Positions 54,731 to 63,956 of a stretch of DNA of 64,000 bases are shown here, piece by piece. Made by a program: the position numbers and the translations under genes. Numbering within the stretch: position 1 is the first letter of the stretch; every line of letters begins with the position of its first letter. The notes beneath the pieces are model-generated. The model was not told the origin of the DNA. It did no database searches and saw only the letters and a list, made by a program, of their open reading frames with translations. This DNA is from Aquimarina amphilecti (GTDB taxonomy: Bacteria > Bacteroidota > Bacteroidia > Flavobacteriales > Flavobacteriaceae): NCBI RefSeq assembly GCF_900109375.1, contig NZ_FOAB01000005.1, positions 248,001 through 312,000 of the forward strand. Reading direction: 5' to 3'.

Positions 54731-54769
54731 TAATTTTGCACTTTAAATTTATTTAGACTAATTATAAAT
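54731..54769 (+). promoter_or_regulatory. Receptor operon -7 box and iron-box-like palindrome
   Basis: TAATTTTG (54731-54738) is a TAnnTTTG -7 element 21 bp after the operator. Downstream, ATTTAGACTAATTATAAAT (54751-54769) is an imperfect palindrome (ATTTAGA/TATAAAT) like the one near 43518, placed where a Fur/DtxR-like repressor would block transcription. Confidence 0.5.
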
Positions 54770-54803
54770 AGATAAATATTAGATCGCAAAAATAAATAAA
54801 AAA

Positions 54804-57188
54804 TTGTTACAGTCAGTGGTTATTTTAAAAAGAAAAAATAGTGTTTTTTTGATGCTTTTAATTACACTCTTTTGCCAAAGTCAAGAGGTAATACAAGGGA
54901 TTGTTATGGATCAAAATTCTAATCCAATACCCGAAGCGTCTATCAAGGTTGTTGACCTAAAAAATATAGGGACCAGCAGTGATTTTGACGGTAAGTTTAC
55001 ACTTTCACTTCCCGAAGGAGTTTATACTCTAAAAACTAGTTTTGTAGGGTTCCAAACAAAGCTTTCTTATATTACCGTAAATGGAGTTAATGAGCGATAT
55101 GTTCGGATCGTTCTCAATCAAAGTATAGAAGAGTTAAATGATGTTATAGTTAAATGGAAAACGGCTGCTCAAAAGACTAAAGAAAGAGCATTTGAAGTAG
55201 AGGTTATTGAAACCAAAGGATTAAAAAATAGTAGTGTAGATATCAATGCTGTTTTAACAACAATACCAGGAGTAAATGTTAGACAAAGAGGAGGACTAGG
55301 GGCTGCTTTTGATTTCTCTTTAAATGGATTATCAGGGAAGCAAGTGAAGTTTTTTATCGATGGTATTCCAATAGAGAATTTTGGAAGTTCTTTATCTCTA
55401 AATAATTTTCCTGCTACACTCGTAGAAAGAGCAGAAGTTTTTAAAGGTGTAGTCCCGATACATTTAGGAGCAGATGCATTAGGCGGTGCAGTTAATATTA
55501 TTACGAATCAACATAAAAAAGATTTTCTAGATGTGTCTTATGATATAGGATCTTTTAATACACATCGTGCTACTATAAATGGACAACATTATAATAAAAA
55601 TGGATGGATGTTTCAGTTGTCCTCATTTTATAATTATTCTGATAATAACTATACTATTGATGATATTGAAGTTAGGGATGAATTAGGAAATGATACCGGC
55701 ATCCGCAGAGATAATGTAGAAAGATTTCATGATGCATATAATTCTCAGATGATACGGATACAAACTGGATTAGTTGATAAATCATACGCAGATAGATTGA
55801 TTTTAGGTTTTACTGCATCTGCAAACGAAAACGAAATACAGCACCCTATTGATCCGCAGAATCCATTTGGGGAAGTATTTACTGAAAATGATATTATTTC
55901 AGGATCTATCGAGTTCGAAAAAAATAATCTTTTTAATGAAAAGCTGAAACTAAAAATTTATGGTGCTCTAACAGAAAATAATGAAAGGGTCGTAGATACT
56001 TCTTCTAGAAAATATGATTGGTTTGGAAACTTTATAGAGCGAGGAGATCAAACACTTGGAGAATTTGAAGCCAGCAAAACATTATTTAAGTTTAAAGATA
56101 ACCTACATTTAATAAATGCGTTAGCCACATATACTTTTAATGAAGTACATTCTCTAAGCGCTAATTATACTAAAAATTATATTCGTCGTAGAGGAGAAGA
56201 TGATGCCAGAACCGGAAGAATTGCATTTCAGGACCCTCATATAGTTAATAAAAATATACTTGGTCTTTCTTACGATATTGATCTTTTAGATACACGATGG
56301 CGTACTTCTTTTTTTTCTAAAGGATACCTTCTAAACTCAGAAGGAATTTTGGAAGACCTATTCACCAATGTAGAAGAAGATCGGTTTACCAGGTTCGAAA
56401 ATACTTTTGAAGAATTGGGATATGGCTTTGCTACTACTTATAAAATCCTTGATAATTTTCAGATTAAAGGATCTTTTGAAAAAACATTTAGAATTCCTGA
56501 AGGTTATGAGGTATTTGGGGATGGATTTTTATTGAAATCTAATCCAGCGTTATTACCAGAAGAAAGTTACAACGCTAATCTAGGAGCTCTTTTTAATACA
56601 GATATTAATGGGTTAAAACTTCAGATCGACACTAACATATTTTTTAGAGAATCTGAGAATTTTATAGCCATTAGATCCGAAGGAATCTTTTCTAGATACT
56701 TTAATACTGCTGATGCTAGAAGTACAGGTGTCGAAGGGGAAATAAGAATGTTGTATGATGCATTCTTTTTGGATCTGAATGCCACCTATCAAAATATCAT
56801 TGACAGAAATGCTGGAGAAAATGCAGGTGTTGATTTTTTGAAAAATCAACGAATAGCAAATATTCCATATGTATTTGGAAATGCTCGTATTGGAGGTAAA
56901 TTCAATAATGTACTTGCTGTAAACGATCAATTAAACGTTTCCTGGAACACCTATTATGTGCATGATTACCCACTTACCTCTTTTGTAGAAGGAAATCCAG
57001 AAGATAGAGATATCATACCAGAACAGATTTCACATAATCTAGAGTTAGGATATTCATTTAGTGATGGTCGTTATAATATATCTGTTTTAGCTAGAAATAT
57101 TATGGACGCTAAAATTTATGACAATTTCGAAATCCAACAACCTGGAAGAGCCTTTTATGTAAAACTAAGATACTATATATCAAATTAA
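54804..57188 (+). CDS. TonB-dependent siderophore receptor (XusA-like)
   Basis: An outer-membrane receptor of 794 aa: signal peptide after a TTG start (NSVFLMLLITLFCQS; a GTG at 54816 is an alternative), carboxypeptidase-like beta domain (IQGIVMDQNSNPIPEASIKV), plug (KNSSVDINAVLTTIPGVNVR, GLSGKQVKFFIDGIPIENFG, GGAVNIITNQ) and a barrel ending AFYVKLRYYIS. It has no STN domain, so regulation is through the AraC protein rather than sigma/anti-sigma. The next two genes make it the first gene of a XusABC-like trio. It should import the ferric form of the siderophore made next door. Confidence 0.88.
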   Translation: MLQSVVILKRKNSVFLMLLITLFCQSQEVIQGIVMDQNSNPIPEASIKVVDLKNIGTSSDFDGKFTLSLPEGVYTLKTSFVGFQTKLSYITVNGVNERYVRIVLNQSIEELNDVIVKWKTAAQKTKERAFEVEVIETKGLKNSSVDINAVLTTIPGVNVRQRGGLGAAFDFSLNGLSGKQVKFFIDGIPIENFGSSLSLNNFPATLVERAEVFKGVVPIHLGADALGGAVNIITNQHKKDFLDVSYDIGSFNTHRATINGQHYNKNGWMFQLSSFYNYSDNNYTIDDIEVRDELGNDTGIRRDNVERFHDAYNSQMIRIQTGLVDKSYADRLILGFTASANENEIQHPIDPQNPFGEVFTENDIISGSIEFEKNNLFNEKLKLKIYGALTENNERVVDTSSRKYDWFGNFIERGDQTLGEFEASKTLFKFKDNLHLINALATYTFNEVHSLSANYTKNYIRRRGEDDARTGRIAFQDPHIVNKNILGLSYDIDLLDTRWRTSFFSKGYLLNSEGILEDLFTNVEEDRFTRFENTFEELGYGFATTYKILDNFQIKGSFEKTFRIPEGYEVFGDGFLLKSNPALLPEESYNANLGALFNTDINGLKLQIDTNIFFRESENFIAIRSEGIFSRYFNTADARSTGVEGEIRMLYDAFFLDLNATYQNIIDRNAGENAGVDFLKNQRIANIPYVFGNARIGGKFNNVLAVNDQLNVSWNTYYVHDYPLTSFVEGNPEDRDIIPEQISHNLELGYSFSDGRYNISVLARNIMDAKIYDNFEIQQPGRAFYVKLRYYISN

Positions 57189-57214
57189 ATATTAAACATC
57201 AAAAATCATATAAA

Positions 57215-58492
57215 ATGAAAACAATAAAATGGATAATAAATGTAATGCTACTTTTAGCAATAACCGCAATGGTTATATCATGTAGCAGTGATGATAATGG
57301 AGATACACCTATTGATCCAGATCCAATAGCAGTATCTAAATATGTTGTAGGATTTGAGGCATTTCCTGTTGGAGATGCAAGTCCTGTGGATTATATTTTA
57401 GAATTACCATCATTAGAATCTTTAACAACCGGTGAAATTTCGGTAGAAGGTCAAGGAATTCCATTAAAAGGTTGGAGATTTTTCCACGGAGCAGGTAATA
57501 CGATATTTACCGCGGGATATTCTGATGATGATACTTGTATTGCTTATCATTTAAATGAAGAGGGAACATTAGAAGAAAAAGCAAATTTTGCTTTTCAATC
57601 TACACTAGATAATTATGCAGCATTAGACGAGAACACATTATTGGCTGTGGAATTAACGTATGGAGGGCTTTCTGATAAACGTTTTCATATTGTAAATGCC
57701 GAGACGGGTTTATTAGAAAAGATTGAAGAACACCCTGTAGATATCGATATGGGTGATGGAACCGTAGCGAATCCAGGATCTACTCCTTGGGTAACTGGTA
57801 TGGTACTTAGGGATGGAAAATTATTTGTTTCATATCATAAATGGTTGGCTGATGGTTCTTTCATTACTCCAGATGTAGATCGTGCTTACGTGGCAGTATT
57901 TAACTATCCAGAGTTCGAATTAGAAAAAATAATTGAAGACGATAGAACCAGTCCAATTGGAGTAAACGGTCATAGTACAGGTATTGAACAAACAGAAAAT
58001 GGAGATATTTATTCTTTCTCTACATCTGCATTGAGTGCTGGTTTTACAGCTGCTTCTAAGCCTTCTGGAATTTTAAGAATTAATAGTGGTGCTACAGAAT
58101 TTGATTCAAGTTATTTCTTTAATGTAGAAGAAGCTATTAATGGCGGGAAGTTGTTCTGGATGGATTATGTCGGTAACGGAAAGGCAATTGCAAGAATAAT
58201 TGTAGATGATACTAATGGAGCTGGAGAATGGGGCGCATTCTTTAAAAAAGATGTGTTTAAAATGGTAGTGATAGATTTAATAAACCAAACTGTTACAGAT
58301 ATAGCTGGAGTGCCAACTCATGGTCATCGATATACGTCTCCTATGTTTGTAGAAGATGGTAAAGCGTATATTAGTAGTTCTACTGATACAGATACGTATG
58401 TGTATATAGTAGATCCTGAAACCGCAACTGCAACACAAGGTGCTAAAGTTCTTGGACTAGGACTTAAAGGGATCTTTAAAATTAGTAATTAA
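57215..58492 (+). CDS. DUF4374 lipoprotein (XusB-like siderophore-binding)
   Basis: A 425-residue lipoprotein: signal LLLAITAMVISC with Cys23 followed by SSDDNGD. The mature part is a seven-blade-propeller-like DUF4374 domain (GWRFFHGAGNTIFTAGYSDD, LAVELTYGGLSDKRFHIVNA, GHSTGIEQTENGDIYSFSTS, HGHRYTSPMFVEDGKAYISS). In Bacteroides thetaiotaomicron XusB, same family, is a surface lipoprotein that binds ferric siderophores for XusA. The gene lies 26 bp after the receptor, as expected for such a pair. Confidence 0.87.
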   Translation: MKTIKWIINVMLLLAITAMVISCSSDDNGDTPIDPDPIAVSKYVVGFEAFPVGDASPVDYILELPSLESLTTGEISVEGQGIPLKGWRFFHGAGNTIFTAGYSDDDTCIAYHLNEEGTLEEKANFAFQSTLDNYAALDENTLLAVELTYGGLSDKRFHIVNAETGLLEKIEEHPVDIDMGDGTVANPGSTPWVTGMVLRDGKLFVSYHKWLADGSFITPDVDRAYVAVFNYPEFELEKIIEDDRTSPIGVNGHSTGIEQTENGDIYSFSTSALSAGFTAASKPSGILRINSGATEFDSSYFFNVEEAINGGKLFWMDYVGNGKAIARIIVDDTNGAGEWGAFFKKDVFKMVVIDLINQTVTDIAGVPTHGHRYTSPMFVEDGKAYISSSTDTDTYVYIVDPETATATQGAKVLGLGLKGIFKISN

Positions 58493-58685
58493 CTCAACTA
58501 GACTCTATGTAAATATGGGTTCTGAGAAATTTCAAAAACTTTTGTTCTGACGCTTATACCCCCATTTGAAGCTCAGAAAGATCAAAGTCAAATTAATAAG
58601 TAGTTGTGTTTTATTTAGTGACTTTGTTCAGAGTAAAAGGACTAAGTAGAGGTTTTTCAGACCCATGCATTTAATAAATCCATAA

Positions 58686-59873
58686 ATGACAGGAAAAAAA
58701 AGAAATAATAGACGTAAAAGAATTTTACAACTTCATAAAATACTTGGATTAGTTACAGGTGTAGTGCTTTTTATTGTTTCTGTTACTGGTTGTTTATGGG
58801 TTTTTAAAGAAGAAATAGAAAGTTTCTATGATGATCATAAATATGTTACTCCTCAAGATCAAGAGTTCTTAGAAGCCTCTATGATTAAAGAATTAGCAGA
58901 AAACGTGATTCCTAAAAAGACGATTCATGGGGTTATCTATGGGAAACCAGATGAAGCGATTGAGGTTGTTTTTTATGAAGCAGAACCAGAGATATTTTAC
59001 CAAAGTGTATTTTTAGACCCTTATTCTGGCGAGTTCATTAAAAGAATAGATAATGATGCGGGTTTTTTTGGATTTATATTAAAAGGACATTTACGACTAT
59101 GGTTACCTGATGCTATCGGCTCTAGAGTGGTTTCTTATTCTGTATTGCTTTTTTTAATTATCATCATAAGTGGTCTTTTTCTTTGGTGGCCACGAAATAA
59201 GAAGAATTGGAAACAAAGATTAAAATTTGATTGGAATAAAAAAACCAGATGGAAAAGGAAAAATTTTGACCTCCATACGGTAACCGGATTTTATATCTCA
59301 TCGTTTGGTTTGATATTAGCTTTTACTGGATGTGTGATGGCTTTTAACTGGTTTTATTTTATAGCTTATAAAGCTACAGGTGGCGATAAAGATCCTCGGT
59401 TTGTGATTCCAGAGAGCGAACAAGCAATGGTATCCAAGGAAACTACTAGTTTTGAATATGATAAGTTGATTCCTATTTTACAACGTAACTATAAGGATGC
59501 ACATAGTTTTGAATTACATTATCCAGAAAATGATTCTACTTCAATTCTTGTTGAGGTTAGTAATTCAAAAGGATTGTATTATAATATGGATTATCTGTTT
59601 TTTGATCAAAATACTTTAAAAGAAATAGAAACAAATAGTATTTATGGTAAGTACGAAAACACCAATTTTGCAGATAAAGTAATCCGAATGAATTATGACA
59701 TTCATATTGGAGCAATTGGTGGAATAATAGGAAAGATTCTTGCTTTTTTGGTGAGCTTAATTTGTGCGTCAATACCTGTAAGTGGAATTCTACTTTGGTA
59801 TGGAAGGAAGTATAAAAGAAAGGGAAAAACTAGATCTACATTGATAAAAAATGTTCCTAATTTAGAAACGTAA
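58686..59873 (+). CDS. PepSY-domain membrane protein (XusC-like)
   Basis: A 395-residue inner-membrane protein of the PepSY-associated TM family: helices at about 18-38 (ILGLVTGVVLFIVSVTGCLW), 140-162, 200-225 and 345-370, with two PepSY-like periplasmic stretches (EVVFYEAEPEIFYQSVFLDP; ELHYPENDSTSILVEVSNSK). Conserved histidines in HKILGLVTG, KGHLRLWLP, LHTVTGFYIS and IHIGAIGG resemble heme-binding reductases. XusC of Bacteroides is of this type and is needed for iron use. A 193-bp gap separates it from XusB; co-transcription is likely but not certain. Confidence 0.83.
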   Translation: MTGKKRNNRRKRILQLHKILGLVTGVVLFIVSVTGCLWVFKEEIESFYDDHKYVTPQDQEFLEASMIKELAENVIPKKTIHGVIYGKPDEAIEVVFYEAEPEIFYQSVFLDPYSGEFIKRIDNDAGFFGFILKGHLRLWLPDAIGSRVVSYSVLLFLIIIISGLFLWWPRNKKNWKQRLKFDWNKKTRWKRKNFDLHTVTGFYISSFGLILAFTGCVMAFNWFYFIAYKATGGDKDPRFVIPESEQAMVSKETTSFEYDKLIPILQRNYKDAHSFELHYPENDSTSILVEVSNSKGLYYNMDYLFFDQNTLKEIETNSIYGKYENTNFADKVIRMNYDIHIGAIGGIIGKILAFLVSLICASIPVSGILLWYGRKYKRKGKTRSTLIKNVPNLET

Positions 59874-60064
59874 CCTGAAGTTAGTTTTAGATCTAGTAAA
59901 GTATTTTTTTCAAATCTATAGTACGTTAAATAATAAATCTTAGTCCATTTAACCCTGTAAAAGCTAATACGTGTACTATGTTTTAACTTTTTTATTAGTA
60001 AGAAATATTCTTTATTGAGAGGTCAGATAAAGCAAGATTTTTCTTGAATCATTTTTGTAGATAA

Positions 60065-61096
60065 TTAAGAAATCTTGAAAGTAGATTCTCTTACAATTAA
60101 GGATGTTTTTATTTCTACAGTTTTGTTCATAGTGATATCGTTTGTATCGTCATTTTCAATTTCCCTAATTAAATATTTAATCGCAGTTTTTCCAATTGTA
60201 TTGCCTGGTTGATCTACCGTAGTAAGTTTAGGCTCAATAATCGTGGAGTGCTTGGAGTTACTAAATCCAACTACTGCTATTTCTTCTGGAATTTTGATAT
60301 TGGATTTATTTAATGTTTGAATTACACCTATAGCCGCACTATCTGTAATAGCAAAGATCGCGTCTGGTCTTTTTTTTATACTTAATAAAGTGTTAGTCAT
60401 TCTTTTTCCTTGCTGTAATGAGATATCATCAACGCTAATAATAATTTTTTCATCAATTTCTATTTGATGCGCTTTTAGGGCTCGTAAATATCCAGCATAC
60501 CTTTTTTCTGAAGTATAAGAAAACTCCCTTTCTTTAATTATAGCTATTCTCTTTTTTCCAGTATTAATAAGATGTTCAATAACATTAAAAGCAGCCTCTT
60601 CATCATTGATCGTGATCTGTGTACACGGAATTTTATCAGATACTTTATCAAATAAAATTAAAGGAAGGGTATCAATAATAGGCAATATATTGTCTATGTC
60701 TCGAGTCATTTTTGTTAAAGAAGCCAATATGCCATCCACACCAAATTGTATCATAGTATTAAGCATTTCATTTTGCTTAATAACATCATTATTAGACTCA
60801 GAAATAATGACACGATATCCTTGTTTAGATGCTTGTTCAAGTATTCCACGAACTATGGTAGCGGTAAAATAATGAGTGATATTGGGAACTATAACACCAA
60901 TAATATTGGATTTGTGTTTTCTAAAACCTTTTGCAAAAATATTTGGAATATAGTTCATAGATTGTGCTAAACGTCTCACTTTGTCCTTGGTGTCAATATT
61001 TATGTCTGGGTGATCATTTAGTGCTCTGGAAACTGTAGAAATTGACAAGTTTAAGCTCTGAGCTAACATTTTTAGAGTAGTAACTTCTTTTTTCAT
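60065..61096 (-). CDS. LacI-family transcriptional regulator
   Basis: A 343-residue regulator: HTH and hinge TTLKMLAQSLNLSISTVSRA LNDHPDINID (split here; residues 6-35), then NYIPNIFAKGFRKHKSNIIG and a periplasmic-binding-protein-like sugar domain (NDVIKQNEMLNTMIQFGVDG; RPDAIFAITDSAAIGVIQTL; VVGFSNSKHSTIIEPKLTTV). It is divergent from a TonB receptor gene. In Bacteroidota this pairing normally controls uptake of a sugar or glycan, so the receptor is more likely for carbohydrate than iron. Confidence 0.9.
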   Translation of the reverse strand: MKKEVTTLKMLAQSLNLSISTVSRALNDHPDINIDTKDKVRRLAQSMNYIPNIFAKGFRKHKSNIIGVIVPNITHYFTATIVRGILEQASKQGYRVIISESNNDVIKQNEMLNTMIQFGVDGILASLTKMTRDIDNILPIIDTLPLILFDKVSDKIPCTQITINDEEAAFNVIEHLINTGKKRIAIIKEREFSYTSEKRYAGYLRALKAHQIEIDEKIIISVDDISLQQGKRMTNTLLSIKKRPDAIFAITDSAAIGVIQTLNKSNIKIPEEIAVVGFSNSKHSTIIEPKLTTVDQPGNTIGKTAIKYLIREIENDDTNDITMNKTVEIKTSLIVRESTFKIS

Positions 61097-61124
61097 ATCA
61101 TAAAATTAAATCGCAATCGTTCCC

Positions 61125-61136
61125 GCAAACGTTTGC
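61125..61136. promoter_or_regulatory. LacI-type operator palindrome
   Basis: GCAAACGTTTGC, a perfect 12-bp palindrome with central CG, the classical LacI/PurR operator form. It lies 28 bp upstream of the LacI gene start and 82 bp upstream of the receptor start, so it can regulate both. Confidence 0.8.
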
Positions 61137-61182
61137 ATACAAATATTACAATTTTTTAGCATTTTTGTTAGTGATATAGCAA

Positions 61183-61190
61183 TAGATTTG
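61183..61190 (+). promoter_or_regulatory. -7 promoter element of the TonB receptor gene
   Basis: TAGATTTG matches TAnnTTTG, 28 bp upstream of the ATG. TTTTTG at 61162-61167 is a candidate -33 element at somewhat short spacing. Confidence 0.5.
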
Positions 61191-61218
61191 ACTCAAACAT
61201 CACATAAATCTATTCGAA

Positions 61219-63882
61219 ATGAAAAAATATATTATTACGCTATTATATGTATTTAGCACTTTCATAGCGTTCTCGCAAACTGAGATTTCAGGAACTGTAA
61301 AGGATAATGGAGGTTTACCTATACCTGGAGCAAATATTTCTATTCTAGATAGTAACTCGGGATCAATATCAGACTTTGACGGAAATTTTAACTTCTCATC
61401 AGATCTCATAGGTTCAAAAACACTACAAGTTTCTTATGTAGGCTTTAAAACTCATATGGAGTTAATAGAACTAAATGGATCACCAATAAGTCTTCAGATT
61501 GTTTTACAAGAAGGTAATAGTTTAGACGAGGTTGTACTTACTGCCTCTTCTACTTTTAGGTCACAAAAACAGGCACCTTTATCTATTAGCTCTAAAGGAA
61601 TTGAAGAAATCACTAAACTTTCGGCGAATAGTCAAGCAGATATTCTACGAGATGTACCAGGTATAACTGCCGAAGGTGGAGGTGGAGAGACGGCCACAAA
61701 TTTATTTGTAAGAGGCCTTCCATCGGGTGGCCAATATGTATTTAATCCATTGCAGTACGATGGAATGCCATTAATGAGTACATTCGGCCTTAATTCTTCG
61801 GCACATGACGTGTACGCTCGTCCAGATATTGGATTCAAAGGTGTTGAATTTGTAAGAGGAGGTGCAGCTGTGCTTTATGGAGCCGGATCTGTTGCTGGGA
61901 TTATAAATTATACCAGTAAAACAGGAGATACTAATAACGAAAATGTAATTAACCTTGAATATGGAAATAGAGGTAGGTTAAAAACTGATTTTTATACAGG
62001 AGGTAGATTAGGTGGTGAAGATTCTAATACCTACTACGCGTTAACTGGTTTTGTTAGAAAAGATAACGGTCCAATTGAAACTGGATTAACTACAAGAGGT
62101 GTTCAGTTTAGAGCTAATATTAAAAAGAAATTTGAGAATGGTTCTTTTACGATACATGGACAATTTATTAATGATAGAGCACAATTCTTCTTGCCATTAC
62201 CACTTCAAGGAGGATCAAGAGAGCGCATTAATGGTAATGATGGTGAAGAAGTCGAACAGCTTTTATCTGGAGAGTTGGCAAATACTTCTTTCTTAACTCC
62301 TGGAGGAGTTTATGAAAGCCCGATTGATGACGGTGTTTTTACACAAGGAGGATATTTAATGGCGGATTTTAAATACAACTTGACCGATAACTTAAAATTC
62401 AAAGCGAAAACTAAATATGCCAACTACAAGCATAATTTTGCACTTTATGTTGGTGGGAATGGTGATTTTGGAAATCCTATAACATTATCAAACTACATTG
62501 CAGAAGTTGCACCAGGAAATACAGGTGTAGATGCTACATATCAAGGGGGTTCTGGAGAACAAATTAACCCTAATGATTTAGTAGTGGAGAATTTGCATGT
62601 TGATCGTTTAAGACCAATGACGGATTATTCTGGAGAGGCAAACTTAATATTTAAGCCAGCCGGAGGTAATCATACGTTTACGCTGGGAACTTATTTGGCT
62701 AGAACAGAGGCTCAAGATGTAAATTATCAATATAGAGTACTTTCAGAATTTAATAATAATCCCCGTTTAGTAAATTTAAGTTACACTGATGGTGTGGGAG
62801 GCAATGTTATTTATTCTGAAGGAGGTTTATACAATAGAATTGGTATGACATCTAATAATTTTTTGACGCAAAGCAGAACTGCATTTTATTTCACAGATGA
62901 AATGGTATTTGATAAATGGCGTTTTGATGTTGGTATCCGTATTGAAAATACACAAGGAACCTTCAGAAGAGGTGGTTTAGAAGAAACCCAAGTTTATGAT
63001 AACCCAGAGCTAACGGGAGCATTACAGAATGTTAGCTTTGCAGATGGTAGTTTTACAACTGGTGAGATTGATGATACGGATTGGGCTATTTCATTGGCAG
63101 GTCTATATGAATTAACTGAATCAACTAATTTATATGCTAACTTTTCGAGAGGGTTTTTCTTTCCGCAACAAAGAGGTTTTGCACCAACACCTGGGATTAG
63201 GGAAACTAATTATGAAGCAGAAACAATTCTTCAAGGAGAATTAGGGGCTAAGTTTGGAACTTCCAATTTTTCCGGCTCAGTTGCAGGTTATTTCGTAAAC
63301 TTAAGTGATCGTATCCGTATTGATCAGGCAATATCTGGTGGTCAATTAGTTGATCAAGCCAGAAGTGAACAAACTACAAGAACTTTTGGACTTGAAGCTA
63401 CAGGGAAATACCGTTTGTCTGATGCATTTAATATCAACGCCACACTTACGTATCAAAATCATGAGATTACTAAAAATGAGACTACAGATTTAGTTAATAA
63501 TACAACTTCTACAATTAATGAAGGAAATGAGATAGGACGACAACCAAATTTCTTAGGAAATATAGGTGTTAATTACGATGATGAAAAGTTCGATGCCAAT
63601 TTTAGTGTAAACCATACAGGTGCAAAGTTTACCGATGATACGAATAATGTAGAATTAGATGCTATTACTATTGCGAGATTAGGAGGAGGTTATACTTTTA
63701 ATATACAGAGTGATAACTCCGTTAGATTTGGGCTTTCTGTATTTAATTTATTTAATAGTTCAGGGCTTACCGAAGGTAATCCAAGAGCAGGTATTGCAGG
63801 ACAATCAGATGATGGAGAGTTTTTCTTTGGAAGACCAATCTTACCTCGTAGAGTTTTCCTGACAGCCACGTTTAGTTTTTAA
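61219..63882 (+). CDS. TonB-dependent receptor, LacI-linked
   Basis: An outer-membrane transporter of 887 aa: signal peptide ending FIAFSQ, carboxypeptidase-like beta domain (EISGTVKDNGGLPIPGANIS), plug (LRDVPGITAEGGGGETATNL, FVRGLPSGGQYVFN, VRGGAAVLYGAGSVAGIINY) and a barrel ending RVFLTATFSF. The plug looks like the classical siderophore/cobalamin class rather than SusC. The adjacent LacI regulator argues for a sugar ligand. No SusD-like partner follows within the window, which fits a stand-alone TBDT for oligosaccharides. Confidence 0.85.
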   Translation: MKKYIITLLYVFSTFIAFSQTEISGTVKDNGGLPIPGANISILDSNSGSISDFDGNFNFSSDLIGSKTLQVSYVGFKTHMELIELNGSPISLQIVLQEGNSLDEVVLTASSTFRSQKQAPLSISSKGIEEITKLSANSQADILRDVPGITAEGGGGETATNLFVRGLPSGGQYVFNPLQYDGMPLMSTFGLNSSAHDVYARPDIGFKGVEFVRGGAAVLYGAGSVAGIINYTSKTGDTNNENVINLEYGNRGRLKTDFYTGGRLGGEDSNTYYALTGFVRKDNGPIETGLTTRGVQFRANIKKKFENGSFTIHGQFINDRAQFFLPLPLQGGSRERINGNDGEEVEQLLSGELANTSFLTPGGVYESPIDDGVFTQGGYLMADFKYNLTDNLKFKAKTKYANYKHNFALYVGGNGDFGNPITLSNYIAEVAPGNTGVDATYQGGSGEQINPNDLVVENLHVDRLRPMTDYSGEANLIFKPAGGNHTFTLGTYLARTEAQDVNYQYRVLSEFNNNPRLVNLSYTDGVGGNVIYSEGGLYNRIGMTSNNFLTQSRTAFYFTDEMVFDKWRFDVGIRIENTQGTFRRGGLEETQVYDNPELTGALQNVSFADGSFTTGEIDDTDWAISLAGLYELTESTNLYANFSRGFFFPQQRGFAPTPGIRETNYEAETILQGELGAKFGTSNFSGSVAGYFVNLSDRIRIDQAISGGQLVDQARSEQTTRTFGLEATGKYRLSDAFNINATLTYQNHEITKNETTDLVNNTTSTINEGNEIGRQPNFLGNIGVNYDDEKFDANFSVNHTGAKFTDDTNNVELDAITIARLGGGYTFNIQSDNSVRFGLSVFNLFNSSGLTEGNPRAGIAGQSDDGEFFFGRPILPRRVFLTATFSF

Positions 63883-63900
63883 GTTGTTTTAATTAGGATT

Positions 63901-63935
63901 CGTCACTTACTGCTGCGTGTAGGTGATGAGTTTTA
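63901..63935 (+). terminator. Possible terminator after the TonB receptor
   Basis: CGTCACTTAC (63901-63910) pairs with GTAGGTGATG (63919-63928) through 10 bp including two G.T wobbles, with an 8-nt loop, then AGTTTTATT. Partial read-through into the next gene is possible. Confidence 0.5.
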
Positions 63936-63956
63936 TTAATTATATATAAAGATTCT

